The notes under the pieces: generated by a model
Database searches by the model: none
Told to the model about the DNA's origin: nothing
The model's input: the letters and a program-made list of their open reading frames with translations, nothing else
Translations under genes and position numbers: made by a program
In this document: positions 56,415-64,000 of the stretch, in pieces
Layout of the letters: each line of letters starts with the position of its first letter
How positions within the stretch are numbered: position 1 is the stretch's first letter
Assembly (NCBI RefSeq): GCF_018139545.1
Contig: NZ_JAGSPJ010000004.1
Location: 310,001-374,000 of the forward strand
DNA: 64,000 bases
Direction: 5' to 3'
DNA from: Affinundibacterium fentianense
Lineage (GTDB): Bacteria; Pseudomonadota; Gammaproteobacteria; Burkholderiales; Burkholderiaceae_D

Positions 56415-57884
56415 ATGGCTTACTTACTCGCACTTGATCAAGGTACGTCCAGTTCACGCTCTATCCTATTCGATCATCTAGGCAATCTCATCGCCTCAGC
56501 GCAACAAGAGTTCACGCAACATTTTCCGCTACCCGGTTGGGTCGAACATGATGCGATGGAAATCTGGCAAAGCCAGCTCGCCACCATGCATCAAGTGCTA
56601 AATAAATCTGGCATTCAAACACAAGAAATCGCGGCGATTGGCATCACCAATCAACGTGAAACGACAGTAGTTTGGCATCGCAAAACCGGTCAGCCCATTT
56701 GCCGCGCGATTGTCTGGCAAGATCGCCGTACAGCGGATTGGTGTGAAGACTTACGGCAACAAGGCTATGGCAAAACCATACAAGAAAAAACCGGCTTACT
56801 GCTTGATCCGTATTTCTCCGCTACCAAAATCGCCTGGATATTACGCCATGTACCCGAGGCTCGTTCGCTCGCAGAACGCGGTGAACTCGCCTTTGGTACC
56901 GTGGATAGTTGGCTAGCCTATCAACTCAGTGGACAAACGCGTCATGTCACCGATGTCACCAATGCCTCACGCACCATGCTATGGAATATTCACACCCAAC
57001 AATGGGATGCTGAACTCTTAGATCTGTTCCATATCCCACGCCAGTTGTTACCTGAAGTCTATCCTTCCACCCATGACTTCGGTTCTACTGATTTGTTTGG
57101 CGCTAGCATTCCGATTGCCGGTATCGCTGGCGATCAACAATCGGCGCTCTTTGGTCAAGCGTGCTTTCACTCGGGCATGGCAAAAAATACCTACGGCACG
57201 GGTTGTTTTACACTCTTACAAACCAGCGGTTTTTGCAGCCAATCACAACATGGCTTGATCAGCACCAGCGCCTGCCAAACCGATCAACACCCGCAATATG
57301 CTTTGGAAGGCAGTGTGTTTATCGGTGGGGCGGTGGTGCAATGGTTGCGTGACCAATTGCATCTGGCACCAAGCGCGACGGCAATAGGTGAATTGGCAGC
57401 CAGTGTGGAAGATAGTGACGGCGTCGTCTTCGTTCCCGCGTTTGCAGGTTTGGGTGCACCGTATTGGGATGCCAATGCACGCGGTGCGATCTTGGGCTTA
57501 CATCGCGGCAGCAGCGCAGCCCACATCGCTAGAGCGGCAATTGAAGCCATTGCGTTTCAAACAGCCGAATTACTCTTGGCGATGCAAAAAGACAGCCCCG
57601 TACCGATTATCGAATTACGCGTTGACGGTGGCGCAGCATCGAACGACGCACTTTTGCAATTTCAAGCAGATCTACTCGGCATCCCCGTAATTCGCCCCAA
57701 GATCATCGAAACCACGGCCTTGGGCGTCGCTTATCTCGCTGGCTTACAGTCAGGAGTTTATAGTGCGCCCGAAGAATGTGCTTCCCTATGGCAAGAGCAA
57801 CAGCGCTTTTTGCCACAGATTAGTCGGGCAGAAGCCACAAGTCGACTACAAAGCTGGAAAAATGCAGTAACTCGCTTGCTCTAA
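56415..57884 (+). CDS. glpK: Glycerol kinase
   Basis: A 489-residue FGGY-family kinase that phosphorylates glycerol to glycerol-3-phosphate. The N-terminal DQGTSSSRSILFD, the ITNQRETTVVWHRKTGQPICRAIVWQDRRT substrate region, and the C-terminal RVDGGAASNDALLQFQADLLGIPV signature are intact. AAGGAG is about 9 bases before the ATG. No glpF or glpD gene is adjacent. Confidence 0.95.
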   Translation: MAYLLALDQGTSSSRSILFDHLGNLIASAQQEFTQHFPLPGWVEHDAMEIWQSQLATMHQVLNKSGIQTQEIAAIGITNQRETTVVWHRKTGQPICRAIVWQDRRTADWCEDLRQQGYGKTIQEKTGLLLDPYFSATKIAWILRHVPEARSLAERGELAFGTVDSWLAYQLSGQTRHVTDVTNASRTMLWNIHTQQWDAELLDLFHIPRQLLPEVYPSTHDFGSTDLFGASIPIAGIAGDQQSALFGQACFHSGMAKNTYGTGCFTLLQTSGFCSQSQHGLISTSACQTDQHPQYALEGSVFIGGAVVQWLRDQLHLAPSATAIGELAASVEDSDGVVFVPAFAGLGAPYWDANARGAILGLHRGSSAAHIARAAIEAIAFQTAELLLAMQKDSPVPIIELRVDGGAASNDALLQFQADLLGIPVIRPKIIETTALGVAYLAGLQSGVYSAPEECASLWQEQQRFLPQISRAEATSRLQSWKNAVTRLL

Positions 57885-57926
57885 ACTAAGCGACTCAAGC
57901 ACAATCATTCACTATTAGATCACCAC

Positions 57927-57993
57927 AGGACTTACGCAAGATTGCGCTGGCGAGGCGAACCAACAACGCTAGCGTCCGCTTTGCATAAATCCT
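57927..57993. repeat. 67-base MITE-like inverted-repeat element
   Basis: Ends AGGACTTACGCAA and TTGCATAAATCCT are imperfect inverted repeats (11 of 13), and the interior folds further (CGCTGGCG with CGCTAGCG). It lies between glpK and the SRPBCC gene. Related termini (GGACTTACGCAA) occur in betaproteobacterial repeats. No target duplication is evident and no second copy was seen in the window. Confidence 0.45.
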
Positions 57994-58017
57994 AGACAAT
58001 AAAGATTCGGAGAATCC

Positions 58018-58548
58018 ATGACCATCGTAAAACGAATTCTGATCGGCTTAATTGGCCTCATCGCGCTCATCATTGGTTTGGCCTACCTCATGCCTAACCA
58101 CTATGGCGTCATACGCAGTATCGAAATTAACGCCACCCCAGACAAAATTTATCCGTTGATAGTCGCACCAAAAGAATGGAAGAAATGGTCCGTTTGGAAT
58201 CAACGTGATCCGAAAATGGAAATCAAATTCTCAGGGCCCGAAACCGGTGCAGGAGCCAATTGGGATTGGAAAAGTGAAAGCCAAGGTAATGGTGGGATGA
58301 AAATACTTCGGGTCGCAAACAATCAAGCGATCAACTACGAACTACATTTTGAAGGGATGGGAAAACCTTCGTCAGGAGCATTGACATTAGAACCGCTAGG
58401 CTCAACGACAAAGGTGACTTGGTCAATGATTGGGAGTAGTGAAGGTAATCTCATGATGAAATTATTTGCGCCATTTATGGATAAGATGGTGGGGCCTGAT
58501 TTTGAAGATGGTTTGAAGAATTTGAAAGCTGTGGTGGAGAAAGCTTAA
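58018..58548 (+). CDS. SRPBCC (polyketide cyclase/START-like) family protein
   Basis: A 176-residue protein. CGGAGAATCC precedes the ATG. An N-terminal membrane segment (about 7-27) is followed by the START-like fold typical of polyketide-cyclase/dehydrase-like proteins (IEINATPDKIYPLIVAPKEWKKWSVWN; then WSMIGSSEGNLMMKLFAPFMDKMVGPDFEDGL). Such proteins bind hydrophobic ligands; the role here is unknown. Confidence 0.85.
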   Translation: MTIVKRILIGLIGLIALIIGLAYLMPNHYGVIRSIEINATPDKIYPLIVAPKEWKKWSVWNQRDPKMEIKFSGPETGAGANWDWKSESQGNGGMKILRVANNQAINYELHFEGMGKPSSGALTLEPLGSTTKVTWSMIGSSEGNLMMKLFAPFMDKMVGPDFEDGLKNLKAVVEKA

Positions 58549-58611
58549 ATACTCTGAATCACTTTCTATTTGGAGTAATTTCAAATAAATAGTAGCATTT
58601 AAAGTTCAAAG

Positions 58612-58649
58612 AAAAAGGGCGGTAAAGCTTGTGCTTTACCGCCCTTTTT
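58612..58649. terminator. Bidirectional terminator
   Basis: A perfect 12-bp stem (GGGCGGTAAAGC/GCTTTACCGCCC, loop TTGT) flanked by A5 and T5, between the convergent SRPBCC and putP genes. Confidence 0.96.
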
Positions 58650-58672
58650 CAGTTCAATTCACGCCACTCAAA

Positions 58673-60151
58673 TTAACTAATCTGCTCACGCATGCTTGAG
58701 AATGCTGCCATCATTTTTTCCGATGCAGGCGCACCAAACTGACTACCAAACCAAACCGCAACACAACCAAAGAAAAAGCCTGGTACTAATTCATACAAGC
58801 CTAGCCATTTGAAATGTCCCCATACCAATACCGTCAAGGCACCAACGAACATGCCCGCCAATGCACCATTACGGTTCATCTTGGGCCAAACCAAGGATAA
58901 CAAGACCACTGGACCAAATGCTGCACCAAATCCAGCCCAAGCATTGCTGACCAAACTCAAGACACTGCTAGTCGGATTAGCCGCAATCGAAATCGCAATC
59001 ACCGCCACCACCAAAACCATCATGCGACCAAACCAAACCAATTCAGTTTGTGAAGCATTTGGACGGAAGAAAGGTTTATAGAAATCTTCGGTCAAGGCAG
59101 AAGAACAAACCAGCAATTGGCATGACAAGGTACTCATCACTGCAGCTAAAATCGCTGACAACAAAATACCGGCAATCCAAGGATTAAACAAAATTTGCGA
59201 CAAGGAGATAAACACAGTTTCCTTATTTGCTGTCACCGCACCAGCTTGATCTGGATGCATCGCGAAATAAGCGATACCAAAGAAACCAACGGAAATCGCA
59301 CCAAGTAAACACAGAATCATCCAAGTCATACCAATGCGACGCGCATTCTTAATCGTGCCAAAATTTTCCGCTGCCATAAAGCGCGCCAAGATATGTGGTT
59401 GTCCCATATAACCTAAGCCCCACGCCAACAAAGAAATAATACCGATGAACGAAGTGCCGTTAAATAGATCGGTGTATTTAGGATTGATGTTTTGAATCAC
59501 CGTAATCGCTTCACTAAAACCACCCACATGCATGATCACCATGATTGGAGCCAATAACAAAGCAAAAATCATCAAAGTCGCTTGCACCGTATCGGTCCAA
59601 CTCACCGCTAAGAAACCACCGATAAACACATAAATAATTGTTGCTGCCGCACCCGCCCACAAAGACACGTTATAGCTCATGCCAAAGGTTTCTTGGAACA
59701 GACGAGCACCCGCCACCATGCCAGACGCACAGTAAATCGTGAAAAACACCAAAATCACAATCGCCGAAATAATGCGTAATAACTTGCTGGTATCTTCAAA
59801 TCGGTGCGTGAAATAATCGGGTAAGGTCAAGGCATTATTCGTTAATTCGGTGTACACACGCAATCGACCTGCCACCAAATGCCAGTTAAACCAAGCACCT
59901 AAAGTCAAACCAATTGCAATCCAACTCTCTGATACCCCCGAAAAATACAAAGCGCCGGGCAAACCCATTAATAACCAACCACTCATGTCCGATGCGCCAG
60001 CACTCATCGCAGTGACGAACGCGCCTAGACTGCGACCACCTAATATATAGTCAGATAAATTATTGGTAAAACGCCAGGCGGCGAAACCGATGCCTAGCAT
60101 CGCGAGGATATAAATAATGAAGGTGATGCTGGTAGGGTTACTAAAATCCAT
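58673..60151 (-). CDS. putP: Sodium/proline symporter
   Basis: A 492-residue, 12- to 13-helix member of the sodium-solute symporter family. The N-terminal RFTNNLSDYILGGRSLGAFVTAMSAGASDMSGWLLMGLPGALY (in part) is the hallmark of PutP, and GHFKW and AMFSSMR-like C-terminal parts fit. It imports proline with Na+. The promoter should lie in the next 370 bases. Confidence 0.94.
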   Translation of the reverse strand: MDFSNPTSITFIIYILAMLGIGFAAWRFTNNLSDYILGGRSLGAFVTAMSAGASDMSGWLLMGLPGALYFSGVSESWIAIGLTLGAWFNWHLVAGRLRVYTELTNNALTLPDYFTHRFEDTSKLLRIISAIVILVFFTIYCASGMVAGARLFQETFGMSYNVSLWAGAAATIIYVFIGGFLAVSWTDTVQATLMIFALLLAPIMVIMHVGGFSEAITVIQNINPKYTDLFNGTSFIGIISLLAWGLGYMGQPHILARFMAAENFGTIKNARRIGMTWMILCLLGAISVGFFGIAYFAMHPDQAGAVTANKETVFISLSQILFNPWIAGILLSAILAAVMSTLSCQLLVCSSALTEDFYKPFFRPNASQTELVWFGRMMVLVVAVIAISIAANPTSSVLSLVSNAWAGFGAAFGPVVLLSLVWPKMNRNGALAGMFVGALTVLVWGHFKWLGLYELVPGFFFGCVAVWFGSQFGAPASEKMMAAFSSMREQIS

Positions 60152-60560
60152 CTCCGTATTGCCTTTCTTTATCAGTATAATTTTTAGAAATTCATGTCGA
60201 CGCTGTACGAAGCGAGTACAGCAAGCACGCAGTATCGCTCAAGCCTATTATTCTCACAAGGACATAAATTCATGATATTGACTCGTCATTAGGACTGAAA
60301 AGCCCGGTAGCAGTTCAACTAATCTTTGGATTAGGATGAGAATAAGAACAAAGTCTTTTCACGCTTGAAAAATTACATATATTCTTCTTAAATTATTCTA
60401 AAAAGTAACATTAAATTTGAAATGGCGATCTACGCGAACGAAATCGATCAAGGAATCAAACATCACTTTCATTCAAATCGAACAGATTGCTGTAACACAA
60501 CGTGGCCACCGTTGTTAATCATTGTTGTCATCACGACAGAAATTTAGGAGCAAATCCGTC
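60152..60560. other. Intergenic region of about 400 bases
   Basis: A+T-rich. It contains a 7-bp inverted repeat (GCTGTAC...GTACAGC, 60202-60222, seven-base spacer) near the putP start that may be an operator. No gene is supported; a 41-codon frame near 60422 has no ribosome site. Confidence 0.4.
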
Positions 60561-61259
60561 TTGTTTAATTTTTTCCATATAAGGCAACAAAACGATACCA
60601 AAGTGAAGCAAAACTCTCGTCTAAACCGACATGGTATTGCTGTCTCTGTTTTGCTTACCCATCTGGTGATTATTTTAGCTTGGCAAAGTAAGCACTACGT
60701 CGATCATTCGCCTACCAAAAAAGCCAAAGTTTTGTTCTACTTCGACATAACTCAAGCAAAAAAAACCAAGCAAGAAACTCGAATTCAAAAGATTGACCAA
60801 TCAAATTTAAACAACAATTTACACTCTAGAAAACAAACTCAAAATAGGAGCCTGCCTACTGACAGTGAGCCTAAATCAATCTCAAATCAAAAATATGTGA
60901 CTACGCAACTCGACCTTGTACCGACAGAAAATAACACTCAGTCACAGTCTCGACCTATCGAGAAAAATATCCAAGATTTAACGCAAATTCTCAAAGAAGA
61001 TTTTCTAAAACAAGAAAAAAACGACCGTCCAGATCCAAACAATCGTCATGACTCACTAAAAAAATTCTCCAACGCTGTTGCCGCGGCGGCGCAAATTCAA
61101 AGAGATGGTGTACAAATAGAAAAAAAATATGCGTACGATGGTCGCCCTGTTAGTAAGATTAAAACGCCTTATGGTACTTATTGCATCAGACATCCCAAAG
61201 CGGGTGAAAAACCAGAACTATCGCCGCCAGCACTCCCTGTGAGCTGCGGCCAACTATAA
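60561..61259 (+). CDS. Predicted single-span membrane protein with Lys/Gln-rich periplasmic region
   Basis: I do not recognise this protein of about 232 residues. A TTG at 60561 has AGGAG ten bases upstream and is the most likely start; a GTG at 60603 and the frame opening at 60522 are alternatives. It has one N-terminal membrane segment (AVSVLLTHLVIILAWQSK) after a basic start, as in TonB proteins, then a long charged Lys/Gln/Asn-rich region with little order, and a short C-terminal block with two Cys (KTPYGTYCIRHP ... PVSCGQL) that could form a disulfide. A TonB-like energy-transducer layout is possible but the TonB C-terminal domain is not seen. A+T-rich codons. Confidence 0.6.
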   Translation: MFNFFHIRQQNDTKVKQNSRLNRHGIAVSVLLTHLVIILAWQSKHYVDHSPTKKAKVLFYFDITQAKKTKQETRIQKIDQSNLNNNLHSRKQTQNRSLPTDSEPKSISNQKYVTTQLDLVPTENNTQSQSRPIEKNIQDLTQILKEDFLKQEKNDRPDPNNRHDSLKKFSNAVAAAAQIQRDGVQIEKKYAYDGRPVSKIKTPYGTYCIRHPKAGEKPELSPPALPVSCGQL

Positions 61260-61303
61260 ACTTCACCCATTCAAACAAAAATCGAATCTTCTTAAATTTT
61301 GTC

Positions 61304-62599
61304 ATGAACCGGTCACCTGACCAGCCTAAAGTCTTTTCGTCTCTGGCTAGTTTTCGGTACCTAATCATGTCTACAAAAGCCTTCTTCACTCTCAAAGAAA
61401 CCCGCTCCGAATTACCGGCAACAAAACTAAATACATTTTTCAACACAAAAAGTCTTTTCGAACCAAAGTCGAAACAGTGGCTGGTTCAATCGCAAACTTG
61501 GGCAGATAGTCGTATTGATCTACTTGCTTTGAATTTACAACCAGCAGCCAATATCGTCACCATCGCCTCTGGTGCATGTCATGCGCTAGCGTATCTCAGT
61601 AAAAGACCAGCAGCAATTCACTGTATAGATGAAAATCCAGCGCAATTAGCGCTTTTGGAAATTAAAGCAAAAGCCTTCATTCACTTACCAGACTACGACG
61701 CTGTGCTCAATTTCTTGGCTAAACCTCATCAAAAAGACAATCTGAAACGATATCAACGTCATATTCGGGCCAATCTATCTGAGCAGGCTAGTCAATACTG
61801 GCAAAAACGGAATCTACTTGGGCGCCCTCGTTACTATGCCTTCAGTGGCAATCTGCAGAACTATGGATACAACAATATAAGCTTACGCACTCTTCGTTTG
61901 CTGCTAATTCAAATCGGGGTTCGTTTTGATGAACTACACAAAGCACACAATCTCACCGAACAAAATCAAATATTTGAGCAACATATTCTCCCAACATTAC
62001 GCAACAAATTCTTTCTGTTCTTAATACAGCAAGATTTCGTTTTAAAACAACTCGGTTTTAGCCGGAATCAAATCGAAAAACTCAGAAATGCCAATCAAGA
62101 CGCGCTTTCAGAGATTTTGGTAAAGAGATTGAGACGACTGTTTTGTGACTTTAACTTCCATGAAAATTACTTCGCACAACAGGCCATTGGTCAACCTTAC
62201 CTCGCAAACGAGCAAGAGAGCCTGCCACTCCACTTACAAAAAACGGTATTTCAAGCACTGCGCCAATATGCGCATAGGATTCACCCACATCGAGAAAATT
62301 TACTGCAGTTCCTAAAAAAACAAAAAGACAAGTCTGTCGATGCTTTTGTACTTCAAGACCATCTCGACTATTTGAATCCTCATGCCATTCAAGATCTATG
62401 GCGAGAAATTGATCGTTGTGCGAGCCATGGGGCGAAGGTTTTGATACGTAGTTTAGGTGCCCAATTCCCGCTTCCACAAATCGTCTTTAAGACAACATTA
62501 GCGAAGTGGAAAACCGATTCTATGTACAACCAATACTTACAAAACCAAGACCGAAGTAGCTTATACGGTAGCCTATTTGTACTTGAGAATATAAATTAA
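61304..62599 (+). CDS. BtaA-like (DUF3419) SAM:diacylglycerol aminocarboxypropyl transferase
   Basis: A 431-residue protein of the DUF3419/BtaA family, whose known members move the 3-amino-3-carboxypropyl group of S-adenosylmethionine to diacylglycerol as the first step of betaine-lipid synthesis, giving methylthioadenosine as by-product. A SAM-binding motif NIVTIASGACHALAYL (about 83-98) and IHCIDENPAQLALLEIKAKAF follow the class I methyltransferase fold, LSYFTFSG-like YYAFSGNLQ and the C-terminal DRSSLYGSLFVLE are family-like. The start may instead be the ATG at 61367 (MSTKAFFTLKE). The second enzyme, BtaB N-methyltransferase, is not found in this window. Lower G+C than the neighbouring genes suggests possible transfer. 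Confidence 0.75.
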   Translation: MNRSPDQPKVFSSLASFRYLIMSTKAFFTLKETRSELPATKLNTFFNTKSLFEPKSKQWLVQSQTWADSRIDLLALNLQPAANIVTIASGACHALAYLSKRPAAIHCIDENPAQLALLEIKAKAFIHLPDYDAVLNFLAKPHQKDNLKRYQRHIRANLSEQASQYWQKRNLLGRPRYYAFSGNLQNYGYNNISLRTLRLLLIQIGVRFDELHKAHNLTEQNQIFEQHILPTLRNKFFLFLIQQDFVLKQLGFSRNQIEKLRNANQDALSEILVKRLRRLFCDFNFHENYFAQQAIGQPYLANEQESLPLHLQKTVFQALRQYAHRIHPHRENLLQFLKKQKDKSVDAFVLQDHLDYLNPHAIQDLWREIDRCASHGAKVLIRSLGAQFPLPQIVFKTTLAKWKTDSMYNQYLQNQDRSSLYGSLFVLENIN

Positions 62600-62633
62600 G
62601 ATAAAAATAGAAAGGTAAAAAAACACTTTTTCC

Positions 62634-62642
62634 TGTGGATAA
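62634..62642 (-). promoter_or_regulatory. DnaA box
   Basis: TGTGGATAA, perfect consensus on the minus strand. Confidence 0.55.
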
Positions 62643-62666
62643 GTCTTTGCATATCTTGAGGAGTTA

Positions 62667-62771
62667 ATGTGCAAAACCATTACCACTGTCCACACTCGAA
62701 ATCTTATGCAGAAACTATTCTTTTTCTGTACAAGCATTGTCCTAGTCTTTATCCTTGCTCTAAACCGTTGA
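62667..62771 (+). CDS. Possible 34-residue membrane peptide
   Basis: An ATG frame preceded by GAGGAG, at only three bases spacing, which is shorter than ideal. The product is MCKTITTVHTRNLMQKLFFF followed by a hydrophobic stretch (CTSIVLVFILAL) and NR, a single-helix peptide. Could be chance in A+T-rich DNA. Confidence 0.3.
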   Translation: MCKTITTVHTRNLMQKLFFFCTSIVLVFILALNR

Positions 62772-62791
62772 TTACATGGTAGTAAATCGAC

Positions 62792-62842
62792 TTGTCCACA
62801 AAAATAGTCATCGTTAACTACTATTACTATGTATATATATAC
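62792..62842 (+). promoter_or_regulatory. Origin-unwinding-like element 1 (DnaA box, GTTAAC, trio repeats, TA-rich)
   Basis: TTGTCCACA (one mismatch to the DnaA box), 12 bases, GTTAAC, then TACTATTACTAT-type trios and ATATATATA. The same order and the same 12-base spacing recur at 63877. Arrangement matches the bacterial basal unwinding system of a DnaA box followed by trio repeats and an AT-rich unwinding region. Confidence 0.5.
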
Positions 62843-62896
62843 CTTATGTATACAAAGCAAAGAGCTTGTTTCTCGATCTACATTTCTAAATCTCTT

Positions 62897-63694
62897 ATGA
62901 CCATTTCCTTAAAACCAAATACAACTGGCCTCATCTTTGCAATGCGTGAAGAACAAGAGGGATTAGAATCGTTTATTCAAAATAAACAGGTTCATCAAAT
63001 TGCGAAACGTCGCTTCATTCAAGGTCAATTATGGGGTCATCCTGTCGTCATGGTTCTAGCAGGAATTGGTAAGGTCGCTGCCGCCAGTACAACGAGCCTG
63101 TTAATTCATCATTTTCAGATCAACCAATTGATTTTAAGCGGTGTTGCAGGCGCTGCTGATCCCGCCCTAAAGGTCGGGGATATTGTGATAGCGAGAGAAT
63201 TACTACAGCACGATATGAATGCCTCACCTTTATTTCCTCGTTTCGAAATTCCACTCACAGGAAAATCACGATTCTTCGTAAATAAAAATTTGCATCTAGA
63301 ATTGCAAAAAGCGACAACGCTATTTGTCCAAAATATACAAAAATACATTCCCGAGTCGCTACGAAAAGAATGGGACTTAATGAAAATTGAAATGTATTCA
63401 GGACTAGTCGCTAGCGGTGATCAATTTATTCATGAGGCAGCGATAGTAAATCAATTAAAAAAAGAATTGCCTGATCTGTTAGCGCTAGAAATGGAAGGAG
63501 CCGCGATAGCGCAAGTCTGTGATGAGCACGATTTGGAATTCGCAATCTTACGAACGATATCTGATAATGCAAACGAAACAGCGTCTATAGATTTTCAAAG
63601 TTTTGTTAATCAAATTGCTGCTCCCTATACAGTAGGAATTTTGAAAAACTATTTTGAAAATAAGGAGCAAATATTTGATACAAACAACACTTAA
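62897..63694 (+). CDS. MTA/SAH nucleosidase
   Basis: A 265-residue nucleoside phosphorylase-fold protein that hydrolyses 5-methylthioadenosine and S-adenosylhomocysteine to adenine and the thio-ribose. Start at the ATG at 62897 (MTISLKPNTTGLIFAMREEQ). Catalytic residues of the family are present: E19 in AMREEQEG, E200 in LEMEGAA and D223 in TISDNAN. It is somewhat longer than the E. coli enzyme owing to an extra segment near residue 150. It follows the BtaA-like gene, whose reaction produces methylthioadenosine, so a functional pairing is likely. The ribosome site is weak. Confidence 0.85.
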   Translation: MTISLKPNTTGLIFAMREEQEGLESFIQNKQVHQIAKRRFIQGQLWGHPVVMVLAGIGKVAAASTTSLLIHHFQINQLILSGVAGAADPALKVGDIVIARELLQHDMNASPLFPRFEIPLTGKSRFFVNKNLHLELQKATTLFVQNIQKYIPESLRKEWDLMKIEMYSGLVASGDQFIHEAAIVNQLKKELPDLLALEMEGAAIAQVCDEHDLEFAILRTISDNANETASIDFQSFVNQIAAPYTVGILKNYFENKEQIFDTNNT

Positions 63695-63730
63695 GGTTGA
63701 AGTATGAAAATAATTTTATGTGAATAAACT

Positions 63731-63739
63731 TGTGGATAA
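63731..63739 (-). promoter_or_regulatory. DnaA box
   Basis: TGTGGATAA, perfect consensus, 30 bases after the nucleosidase stop region. Confidence 0.6.
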
Positions 63740-63876
63740 GATCGGCAAAATTTGTGCAAAACACGTTGAAAAAGCAGAACAAGAAATTTTATTCAAAATC
63801 TATTACAGCGTCATACAAGAATTTTGAACTGACTTATGAATTGTTTAGAGCCTTGATTTTTATTAGTAAATATCGC

Positions 63877-63927
63877 TTATCCACAAAACTTACCAACGTT
63901 AACAACTACTACTATTCATATATATAA
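63877..63927 (+). promoter_or_regulatory. Origin-unwinding-like element 2 (DnaA box, GTTAAC, trio repeats, TA-rich)
   Basis: A perfect TTATCCACA, 12 bases, GTTAAC, then ACTACTACTATT and CATATATATAAA. It has the same layout as element 1. In Bacillus subtilis a DnaA box followed by CTACTACT-type trios and an AT-rich stretch is where the origin opens. Confidence 0.55.
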
Positions 63928-64000
63928 ACTTATTCAATTAAAAGAAACAGCCCCCCGTTTTAAAGCTCCCAAATAAACAGTTTAAATAATTCACATTTGT

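Larger units (their letters stand above)
62600..62896. other. Intergenic region with DnaA boxes and origin-like element
   Basis: 297 A+T-rich bases between the BtaA-like and nucleosidase genes. It has a perfect DnaA box at 62634, a possible small open frame at 62667-62771, and a box/trio/AT element at 62792-62842 described separately. Confidence 0.5.
63695..64000. other. A+T-rich end of window with DnaA boxes
   Basis: 306 bases without a credible gene. An open frame at 63730-63927 translates to a Lys/Asn/Tyr-rich sequence and overlaps the origin-like element, so it is not called. It contains two perfect DnaA boxes and the second origin-like element. Confidence 0.5.

Noticed and set aside
60202..60222. 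GCTGTAC...GTACAGC inverted repeat as a LexA box
   Set aside because: The spacing (CTGT-N11-ACAG) is longer than the usual LexA box, and putP is not a known SOS gene.
63730..63927. 65-codon frame at the window end
   Set aside because: Product is A+T-driven (Lys/Asn/Tyr) and the frame runs through the DnaA-box and trio element.

Overview
The window looks like the chromosome of a betaproteobacterium of the order Burkholderiales, probably Oxalobacteraceae; an Undibacterium-like genus is my guess. The basis is the nine-gene atpIBEFHAGDC operon followed by parB-parA-rsmG-mnmG, the protein sequence style, and a moderate, partly A+T-rich composition. No rRNA, tRNA, CRISPR array or intact insertion sequence was seen. 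No gene is cut by either window edge.

Layout. (1) 0.1-3.4 kb: a MAPEG membrane protein, a VOC-fold protein, three small unknown membrane or secreted proteins, an HD-domain phosphohydrolase and a periplasmic solute-binding protein. (2) 3.8-33.4 kb: a large beta-glucan utilisation region. It holds GH20, GH1, a FucP-type MFS carrier, GH3, a second GH1, a GH5 lipoprotein, a LacI-family regulator, a tryptophan-halogenase-like flavoprotein, a MalK/MalG/MalF/solute-binding-protein ABC importer, a GH16 laminarinase-like lipoprotein, a DUF6445-like protein, then (after an AlkD-like, an OmpA-like and an M28 peptidase gene) a second halogenase and a TonB-dependent receptor. Six copies of a 14-bp near-palindrome (TGGAAACGTTACCA type, central CG) sit only in front of its operons, so the region looks like one LacI-type regulon. 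The set suggests this route: TonB-dependent uptake of oligosaccharides released by GH16 and GH5, periplasmic trimming by GH3 and GH20, import by ABC and MFS carriers, and cytoplasmic hydrolysis by two GH1 enzymes. Beta-1,3-glucan of fungal or algal walls is the likeliest substrate. The two halogenases and the DUF6445 protein have no obvious catabolic role and are the most unusual part.

(3) 33.9-35.2 kb: PPK2 kinase and a CoA-binding protein. (4) 35.3-42.4 kb: the complete F1Fo ATP synthase operon with a strong sigma70 promoter and a terminator. (5) 42.8-48.8 kb: parB, parA, rsmG, mnmG, an unknown tail-anchored protein and a TSUP permease, with four parS-like sites. (6) 49.1-60.2 kb: a second TonB receptor, GH19 chitinase-like lipoprotein, mmsA, a tandem FKBP isomerase, a YgjP-like metallopeptidase, glpK, an SRPBCC protein and putP. 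(7) 60.5-64.0 kb: a visibly A+T-rich tract with an unknown membrane protein, a BtaA-like (DUF3419) aminocarboxypropyl transferase and an MTA/SAH nucleosidase. Two matched DnaA-box/trio/AT-rich elements flank the nucleosidase and resemble bacterial origin unwinding modules. Together with the parS cluster 15-19 kb away they suggest proximity to oriC.
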